64,000 nt of DNA, taken from positions 124,001 to 188,000 of the forward strand of contig JAWRYS010001461.1 in NCBI GenBank assembly GCA_034769895.1. Direction: 5' to 3'. Position 1 is the first letter of the stretch, and every line of letters starts with the position of its first letter. The notes under the pieces are model-generated. The model did not search any database. It had not been told where the DNA came from and worked only from the letters and a program-made list of their open reading frames with translations. Both the position numbers and the translations under genes were made by a program. The stretch comes from Magicicada septendecula (lineage: Eukaryota > Arthropoda > Insecta > Hemiptera > Cicadidae). Positions 56,155 through 64,000 of this stretch are shown here, one piece after another.

Positions 56155-56293
56155 TTCCTATTGTACGACGGTCCATATGAGGTTAGCAAGTGAAAATGGA
56201 GAATGCTTATGTTTTAGTAGATTTGCAAACTCGAGAAATAAAAGGAACTTATAATGTAACCCAATTAAAAAAGTATTATCTAGCTGAGTGATG
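56155..56293 (+). pseudogene. Integrase C-terminal remnant of E4
   Basis: After FLLYDGPYEVSK and a frame break, NAYVLVDLQTREIKGTYNV then TQLKKYYLAE and a stop. GPYxV...xxTYxLxD...GxxxVxxLKxYx is the usual C-terminal end of Ty3/gypsy integrases. It shows that E4 descends from an autonomous Ty3/gypsy element that lost most of pol. Confidence 0.65.
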
Positions 56294-56484
56294 ATGGATG
56301 TATTTGTAGATATTAAAATTTTCATACATAAACAGACATTTTTATATTCTATTATTATACATTATTATTATTGTTTATACACACGTTATGTATTTTATGT
56401 AAATGAGCATCAAGGTAGGGAAAGTTAAGAAAGAAATGTATGAGGTTAAAACACCACCAAGACTAGAAATGTCAGTAATATAAA

Positions 56485-56685
56485 TTGTTAAATTTAATTT
56501 TAAAAAGAATATATTATACTTGTGATTCCCCAACTTTTCGGGCGGTCACGGCCTCACCGAACCCTGACCGTGGAATTGGTTTAGCTTTAACAGCTATGGT
56601 TGGGGCACATTACGATTACGCGCTGACCATACTGGCCATAGCTGTTATCGTTGTCAAGGTGTATTTTGAAATTGATGGGGGGTGA
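56485..56685 (+). CDS. Short ORF with a possible membrane helix in E4
   Basis: The 66-codon frame ends with YDYALTILAIAVIVVKVYF, a likely membrane-spanning stretch, and then EIDGG. It sits about 190 bp after the integrase end, where some Ty3/gypsy elements carry a third ORF. The region is GC-richer than its surroundings (56530-56780). I recognise no family; it may be chance or the tail of a lost membrane protein. Confidence 0.3.
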   Translation: MLNLILKRIYYTCDSPTFRAVTASPNPDRGIGLALTAMVGAHYDYALTILAIAVIVVKVYFEIDGG

Positions 56686-56689
56686 AATT

Positions 56690-57959
56690 AAGGGGAATCA
56701 CCAAACTAGGGAACAGCGGCTACCACTCTGCCCGCATGGGGGTAGCAAAGCCAGGTGGTAGACCCGTTTAAGGGCGCATAAATATAAACAAGAATATATT
56801 GATATTCAAATGTTAAAATGTAATGTAGAAGCAAGGACACGGAGATGTCAAATTCTTCCACAATTTCAGTCCTTGTGGACTGGACGCCACAGTCCAGGGG
56901 GGGTCATAGTGTGTGTGGCAGGGAGGTTACCCAAGGGGGGTAACGAATTAAAAAATTTTTTGTTGCATTTTAGTAATGATGACTCGCTATCAAATAATTT
57001 TGTTAAAATTTGAAAAAATAGATGCACTAGATATTTTATATATTGTGTTTATTATGTCTTATTGTGTTGATTGCATGTAGTATGTTAGGAATAAGGATTA
57101 TAAAAATATAATAATAAGTTTTCTGTGTTTAAAGATTTTTACTAAAAATGGAATAAATTTATGATAGTTAAAATTTTCAATGAGTTATGGGAAAAAAAAA
57201 AAATTTTGAGAAACGGAGTAATAAAAGTAAAAGTGAATTTAAAAGGTAATTTTATGATTTTATATGCAAATTTAATGATGTAAAGTGTGTAACATTTTAA
57301 ATACGAATTGTTTATTTTAAGATAATAATAACAATGTGAATTATGAATATACTACGTTTTCTTATGTTATATTGTGTTTGTTAGGGTAAGACCATTTTAT
57401 GAATTTAAATATTTTAAATGCAAATGGGGGATGAGAGAAATGTAATATGGTAATGGGAAATGTTTATTTAAATTCTGATGGGAATCAGGGCAGTAATTTT
57501 GAATTTTGGGATAAAAGTTAACAAGAGAAGGGAGACAGAATGAGATTATGGAATTTTAAAAGGGGTATCATGTTAAGTTGTTAGGTATTCTGATATATAG
57601 GTTAGCAGTTAGTGAGAAAACAAAACCAGTGCTTCTTAGCGCAAACCAGCACCGCTAGGGGGAAACAGATCAGTTGGGGATATGGTGTTGTATAAGGCCA
57701 CTATTTGATATTTGATTTGTTGTTTCAGAGTTTGGTGATCCTGTGGCGGCGGACCTGAGCTGGCCAGCGCGTCAGAGCAGGGGCGTTAAGTATCTGTCTG
57801 ACTCTATGGTGTTGGGATCTCGAGAGAGAAGTCCAGTATTGTCATTCAGGTGCGGTCACAGTCACCGGACCAAGGGTGAGTTGATTATATTTTTTGTAAA
57901 TCATACAGGGGGTTGTGGCGACATATCCTGGCTGATCCCTCTAGCAAGTATGGATGTGT
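56690..57959 (+). other. E4 3' internal region without genes
   Basis: AT-rich, with a conserved block at 57600-57955 shared with E5 (TTAGCGCAAACCAGCACCGC, TTTGTTGTTTCAG, TCTCGAGAGAGAAGTCCAG). A short stem GTTACCC...GGGTAAC at about 56925 corresponds to GTTATCC-AGAT-GGATAAC in E5 at about 52704. Confidence 0.5.
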
Positions 57960-58009
57960 CAATGAGACTTTTTATGCTTCGGCATAAAATCTCTCATTGA
58001 GGGGGGTAT
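57960..58009 (+). promoter_or_regulatory. 40-nt hairpin plus polypurine tract of E4
   Basis: CAATGAGACTTTTTATGC - TTCG - GCATAAAATCTCTCATTG, 16 of 18 pairs with the same TTCG loop as E5, followed by AGGGGGGTAT and the LTR. Confidence 0.7.
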
Positions 58010-59011
58010 TGTAATGTGGCATTTTGGCCTACCTGGGGTAATTTAAATAAAACAATAACATTTTTTGAATATTTGGGACAAAACTTATAAACAAAAGGTA
58101 AATTCAGTGGTAGCATAAATAGCGACGGTGGCAGCACTACTGTGTTAAAATTACTCATGAATATTTTCTCAAAACGAGAAACAACCGACGGAATTGTGCC
58201 AAGGTCAACAAATGACACACACGCAGCATAACAAGTTATGTAACGAAACAACAGGCGAACGTTACGTCAGCGCCTGGCATAACAAGGAATGTGGGTGGAG
58301 TGTGCCACTAGTTTCGTCAGACACTCACAGAACAAAGCAGTCGGACAATAGCAGCTCAACACACTGGACGCAATCAGTCTGTGCGCCCGCCGGTTCGGCG
58401 TAGTTTTCGTCGCGCCCGCAACACACCAAAAAATGTGAATAACATATAAATTTGAATAAAATACGCCGAAAGTTTAAAGAATGTGAGATAAGTGACGTTA
58501 TTTTGATAAACACAATAATTTAAATTCAACATCAGTGAAAACAACCACAATCTATCTAGTGCACTAACAATGCGACGTCGTCGAAATTCAACAGCAGTTA
58601 AGTAATGGGGTAGCGTAAAACATAAAAAATGGGTTAAAACTAAAAGTAAAATGGTACCAATTTCTTTAAATTTGTTTAACAAGAAAAAATGAGATCTCTT
58701 AAGGTATGGGGTGTTTGCGTGTGAGTGAGTGAGAGAGAAGGATTTTAATATGGAAGTGCTGGTTGCGTAATTTTTTATATAATAAGTAAATTCATTTGGT
58801 TTGTTGTTTTTATATAATAAGTAAATTCATTTGATTTGTTGTTTTTATAGAGTAATTAAATTCATTTTTAATTTAACAACATCAATGTGTGTTGGTCATT
58901 TGCGTTCACCTGTTTCTCTCTGCTAATGAGTACACCTGACGAGACCCTGGAAAACTGAGCAATATCAATATTTCAATAAGTAATAATTTTTAATTAGCTC
59001 GTAAAGCTTTA
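58010..59011 (+). repeat. 3' LTR of E4
   Basis: Same start as the 5' LTR. It ends AAAGCTTTA before the AGAT duplication. A local tandem repeat (TATATAATAAGTAAATTCAT) around 58775-58835 is not in the 5' copy. Confidence 0.85.
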
Positions 59012-59204
59012 AGATATCGTGGAAGGTGTACATTAAATGCACTGCATTAATTAATACCTATATTAATCCTGAGATTAAGAAAATATAAATTAATAATAAA
59101 CTGTACGAGTGAAATTTATAATCATTGTGAGTGAACAATTTATGAAGAAACTAATTAATGTTAGCAGTCAAACATAACAATGAGACTCGTTGAAATATCG
59201 CCGC

Positions 59205-59365
59205 TGGAGCCGCCTGTGTAGAAGAGGACGCCAGGAAGGAGTGACGCTGTAGAAGAGGACGACGAGACGAAGAGAAGAGGACGAAGAGGACACCAGGAAG
59301 GAGTGACGCTGAAGAAGAGGATGCCAAGACGGGAGCGACAAGAGAAGAGGAGGACGTTGCAGCAA
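59205..59365. repeat. GA-rich imperfect tandem repeat
   Basis: Units such as GAGGACGCCAGGAAGGAGTG and ACGCTGTAGAAGAGGACG recur two to three times with small changes. It is a minisatellite-like purine-rich block; the long frames on its minus strand are artefacts of composition. Confidence 0.7.
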
Positions 59366-62300
59366 ACAAGTAAAATCGATTTATATTATCGAACAATACA
59401 AACAATTATTTCTATTATCAATACATGACAATTTAAAATACAGTATACATTTTTTTTAAACAATATTTATGTGTATAATAAATAATTTTTCATCTCCTCC
59501 ATAACAGACTTGTTTGTGATTTTTACACACTCACTATATCCTTATTAGTATAATAAAATTTGATCTGTTGCAATATGTTTGGTAAAATAGAAATGCAAAG
59601 ACTCATACTCATTCATACCAATCAAATCAAATTGTAAGAGCTGAAAATTACATACATTGCAAGATGTGTTGAGAAATTATGAAGGCATTGAGAACTAAGG
59701 CCATTTGGTTACCACAATATTTTTTTCTTGTTGGCTATCACTTCACATAATTGGGATGTTCTCACGTCCTCCCTTTATCACACTGATTTGATGTTAGAAA
59801 AATTGTAACAAAACCAAAGAACTGCAAGATTTAAGTGACACTTCAGTCTGGCTGATTCAGTGTTAAATGGAATCAGACAGATCATTCACCTGCACATACC
59901 AACTGAGTCTGGAGAACATAATAAAAACACACACATATTGTAATGCGACATAAATAGAGCCCCACATAACTAAGATTATAATGCAAATAATCAAAGAAAT
60001 TATTTAAACAAACCCAAAATGAGTAGGAAAATAAACGAATAAAATGATAAAAGAAGTACAACACAGTCAGGTGTTATAAATAAAGCCCTGTACTGTAGTA
60101 AGTAAGAATTAAACTTTGTAAAAGTGCTAATTGTAACAAGTGACAAACATGCCAGTCATTAAGCGACAGAGAGGACTGTGTGACTTAATGATTTCCCCAT
60201 ACCTAAAACGATAAACTACTATAAATGAATTCGCTATGACATTCACTGATGATGAAAGCCATAAACTAAAGTGACAATAAAAGAAATCAGTAGTGTGATA
60301 CCATTAAAAAAAATAAAGGATAGGCATTGGTGTTAGTATTAAGTAAAAGACTCATGATTGAATTAGTAATAAGACCTATTTTATTGTTCAGTAATAAGCC
60401 TATAGGTAATTCTGGGTTACCACTTAAATAATACAGCGGTACACCAAATATTTTGTTATTGTTTGATAGATTGTAAGCATAATCCTAGCCACGAAGGCAA
60501 TATTATGAGTTAGGATGTTAACATGTTTTATTAGTATTTTTATTAATGTTTAAGGCAATTTAAGATGTCAAAAAATTTGTAACAATATTGTAATCAGGCT
60601 AAAGGGTTCAAAGGAGGTATTCGATTAATTAATAATATCATTTTAAACATAATGACAATTTAAGGCATAGGCCAGATAGGTAATATAGAGAAAAGTAAAG
60701 ACAGAAATGAATAAATAATGAGTTAACATTGGCAAACTAATAAAAAAAGGACCAAAATTTAAGTAAGACACAAGTTTTAGAATAATTGTGAACCAAATTA
60801 AATTAGTCTGACAAAAATTAAATATGGTATAATAAAAGTTAGGGCAGTACTATGGTCCAGATTTAGAATTCTTGTAAAGGTGTAAAAACGCCTATTATAA
60901 AGTCAACCCATATAAAATTATGTACCAAAATGTAGATCTTTGTAACAGGAACAAAACTATGTAAATTAATTTTAACTTAAACAAAAGGTAACAAAGGAGT
61001 ATTTTTTGACATTGGAAGGCAAGGATGTGATTTTCAGTACTATATGCCACTTGACCTCAAGTTCGTGCAAACCGACCAATCAAAGCCAGAGTTTACTGGT
61101 CAAAAAACCGTTACTAAGACGAGAAGAATTATGATTGTATTGTTGAACGCAAGACAGAAAAGGTGAAAACCGTATAGCTGATGCCTAAAGAGTGAAGATA
61201 AAAAAATTAATCTTAAATAAAATTAATGACTTAAAACAAAACCACAGAAGAGGAGAACATACTAAAAAACTGATAGATAAAATAAACCAACTACCACTGA
61301 CTGATGGAAGCTTAAATCTAAACCAATATCAAAAATCCTAGAAGACTGGCTTGCTGCATTATACGAAAAGTGACGTAAATATATTTCCGAAGTAATTTCG
61401 TAACAACACTACACATAGATCAACTTCACTACACTATATAAACTATCTACAGTGATAATTAGGATAACCACTGAATATTAATACGGTGGTTAACAATAAT
61501 AACATTTTATTTCAACAAAAAACAGAGGAAGCACGTGTCTTTTAGTTAACTGACCAGGGCGGCCATCTTGTTAAGCAGTTATTTTCCAGTGCAGACAAAG
61601 TCTGTCATTGACACACTTAGTTAAAAACATAACTTTCATATTTGTTAACATTAATTATTAAGATTTCTTATTTTTATATATTTGTAATGTGTTGTACACC
61701 TTTTTAAAACATTTCTGACTTTTTAACAGCCCAAAAAACCGAAGCCCTGAGATTATTAATTTGCATTATAATTATTTGAAACTTGTTGAAGGTCGGATTC
61801 ATGTAACGAATTGATACGAATCTGTCAAGGTCGACCCAAGACCGAACCATTTACATTTTTTTTTTGAACCAATAAGCAGAAAATAAAAATCAATAATTAT
61901 CTATAAAAGAGTTATTATTTAATACTTGCAAATAGGCTAAGAGTGTGTTTACAGGTATTAGTGGGAGCGAGCAGGTACATAGGCGAATATAGCCTTGCCG
62001 ACGACGAGAAGAGAAAATAACCTACAACTGCCAGAGTAAGGTTAGAGGTGATCGCTCATTAACCAGAAGTGCGGGAATATTCAAATAGCACTAACCGACG
62101 ATAATCTCTCCTCCTCTCTCTACACTAAAATACAAAAATGACCAACATTAACCTAATTAACATAATTAATGGTTAATATCATTAATAAACCACGAAACAG
62201 CACTAATACATTATAGTATAAGTGGCGGTAGATACATGCATGGTTACAAAATGACGCCTACAACAGTGGGGCATAATTAAATAAGACGTAAGTAAAAGTA

Positions 62301-64000
62301 AGAGGTTACAATATGTGTAAACATGTCCTACAAGAAAAAAATCAATAGTTCAATAGTATGTTGCAGAAAAAAAAACTGGAAATTTATCACAATTATATTT
62401 ATACTTTTACGTAAACAAATATTATTATAATGTGAGCATAAACTTACATCTTAACTAGATTTTCATATGTACATTATAACTAGACGAGTTATTCGGTGTG
62501 TCAATCGTGCCACACGTTGTAATTAGATGTGTTTAAATATTGTTATTATCGGTAGCTCAAAAGGGTTTAAAAGCTGAAAACAATGTTTAATTCTCTTCTC
62601 AAACACTGGTGAATTTACCTGTCACTTACCACTTATTTATTGGTGTCAACCTTCCAAAGTAGATCCTGTAATGCACTAAAATAACATAACACAGTTCATA
62701 CAACATTTATCATTAGTGTACATTTGGATATAAAGTAAAGAAAATTGTTTTGTATTTGTGATACTGTTCTGAAGTTATTCAAATCTCGGCCGCTGGTTCG
62801 CTGTACTGCCACTTTATAAAATAAATGCTTTGTTATGGTTATTAATTTAATCTACCTTGAAATGACAGACTGACACAGTTATAATTAAAATGGTAGTTTA
62901 TTAACAATAGTGAAATTTCATTCAAAACCCTTTAAAACAATTTATAAAACATCAAAATTAATTCAACTTGTTACAGAGATTCTTAAAGCTCAGGACTGGT
63001 AACACTGATTATTTATATTGTACTGTGCTAACCTGGTTTGGTTAGATTTTTATTTATAATTACCAAAAATCGTGAATTCTTTTAGTATACAAGATACTGG
63101 CTATAAAAATGCTTAAATACGACAATAACGTATTATGGAGAGTGATTACAAAATAGAAAAAAGTTTTTTAATTATAATATTGGAAACTATCGTATCAGGC
63201 ACGCCTGCTATGAACTCCACAGGTTATGTTAAAGTATTGCGATACGATTAAAATTGTTGAGTATAGAAATAATATTCCTTTAATGGTTGTAAAAAACAAA
63301 ATATAAAGATTAATTTATAATCTCAGTGCAAGTTAAGTATATTTATACTTTCTTTATGTGAAAACACAGTACTGCATTATTTGTGTACCTTTCGTAACAG
63401 GTAGGTTAGAGTGTCAATTCCTCTAAGTTAATGATTAAAAATATTTAAATTGATTTCCTTAAAATCTTATAATTACACATAGTAATTGTTAATGATAGTG
63501 TTATTATTCATTAACCATATTGACGGTTCTCAATTATTGTTTAGAAATGAATTGTCTTTCGTTTTGATTAAAGTCAAATGAGCATCTATGTTTGCTCACA
63601 CCAGTATGGGTTAAGTAGTAAATTCAATTTACGGTTCCTTTTAAAACTTAAATAATATTTCATAAAGAATTAATAAACAAAATTGAGAGCTTTAGTTCAA
63701 TAACTTGTTAATTAATAATCATTATGTAGGTTAGTCATGTATAAGTGTACTTGACTAACGTGATATCAACACAAAAATTTCTTATTTTGATAAACATTTA
63801 ATATTCAATAAAATGTCGCTAAATCTAAATACTCCCTTGTTATTTCACACACCATTGCCGATATTATACACTGGCAATGGCTTGTTCACTTTTCACATCA
63901 CTGATAGCACTTCACTCGATTGGGGTTATTTATACAAAAGTTAGGTTATATGTAATTGTTTACCAACTAAGGAACGCGCACATTTTAAAATATACTCTCG
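59366..64000. other. AT-rich region without recognised genes
   Basis: I found no splice-bounded coding block, transposase, RT motif, LTR pair or terminal repeats. A TATAAAAGAG-like box occurs at 61902 and a somewhat GC-richer stretch at 61950-62110, but neither can be tied to a gene. Confidence 0.4.

Larger units (their letters stand above)
46469..59011 (+). mobile_element. LTR retrotransposon E4, host of a MITE and of E5
   Basis: LTRs 46469-47538 and 58010-59011 flank the unit, with AGAT at 46465-46468 and 59012-59015 as target duplication. The original length without inserts was about 5.65 kb (12543 minus 659 and 6230). It has a primer site, a gag-like gene (now in three pieces), an integrase tail, a hairpin and a PPT. 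The LTRs begin TG but end TTTA, not CA, in both copies. Confidence 0.85.

Noticed and set aside
59151-59405. 84-codon Ser-rich minus-strand ORF
   Set aside because: Composition artefact of the GA-rich tandem repeat.
1-64000. CRISPR array, bacterial operons or prophage
   Set aside because: No regularly spaced short repeats; introns, SINE and hAT/mariner families show a eukaryotic nuclear genome.

Overview
This is a window of a repeat-rich, AT-rich animal genome, most likely an insect. There are no bacterial-style operons. Coding pieces are split by spliceosomal introns, and the mixture of elements (Penelope-like elements, mariner, Tigger/pogo, hAT, piggyBac-type MITE, Helitron, an RNase H-bearing LINE, a tRNA-derived SINE and LTR elements) is typical of insects. 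The species cannot be told from the sequence.

Layout. (1) 1-5856: LTR element E1; its 5' LTR runs off the window, and its single clear ORF is a gag-like coiled-coil protein. (2) 5911-6899: a near-perfect palindrome of two Penelope-like (PLE) 3' ends. (3) about 8.5-10 kb: a decayed minus-strand LTR element E3. (4) 12483-15058: a hAT element with an intron in its transposase. (5) 16722-18460: a PLE with RT and GIY-YIG parts. (6) 19273-21625: a Tigger element with an intact transposase. (7) 21695-26837: LTR element E2, with a smaller LTR-like element nested in its 3' LTR. (8) 27504-33826: the last four exons of a host coiled-coil gene on the minus strand; its introns hold a Tigger-type MITE, a piggyBac-type MITE, a mariner, RTE-like ends and a SINE. 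(9) 34.5-39.2 kb: further MITE, mariner, solo LTR and PLE remnants. (10) 39836-45747: a Helitron gene fragment cut by a LINE and then by a PLE, each with a 14-bp target duplication. (11) 46469-59011: LTR element E4, whose gag frame is cut by a 650-bp MITE and by a very young LTR element E5 (49354-55579). (12) 59.0-64 kb: no recognisable gene.

The most interesting content is the set of related LTR elements E2, E3, E4 and E5, with E1 more distant. Each carries one large gag-like ORF and none carries an intact pol, although E4 keeps an integrase tail. Shared traits are LTRs starting TGTARYG, a tRNA-Lys-like primer binding site that is often duplicated, and 4-bp target duplications. The gag C terminus is [FY]DDGG, overlapped by a short conserved ORF in the +1 frame. 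A 40-nt hairpin of conserved geometry lies just before the G-rich polypurine tract. E5 has two LTRs that differ at only a few positions, so this non-autonomous family was mobile recently, presumably using enzymes from a partner elsewhere. Removing E5 and the MITE in silico leaves the E4 gag in one frame of 381 codons, close to the 389 of E5, which supports the nested boundaries.
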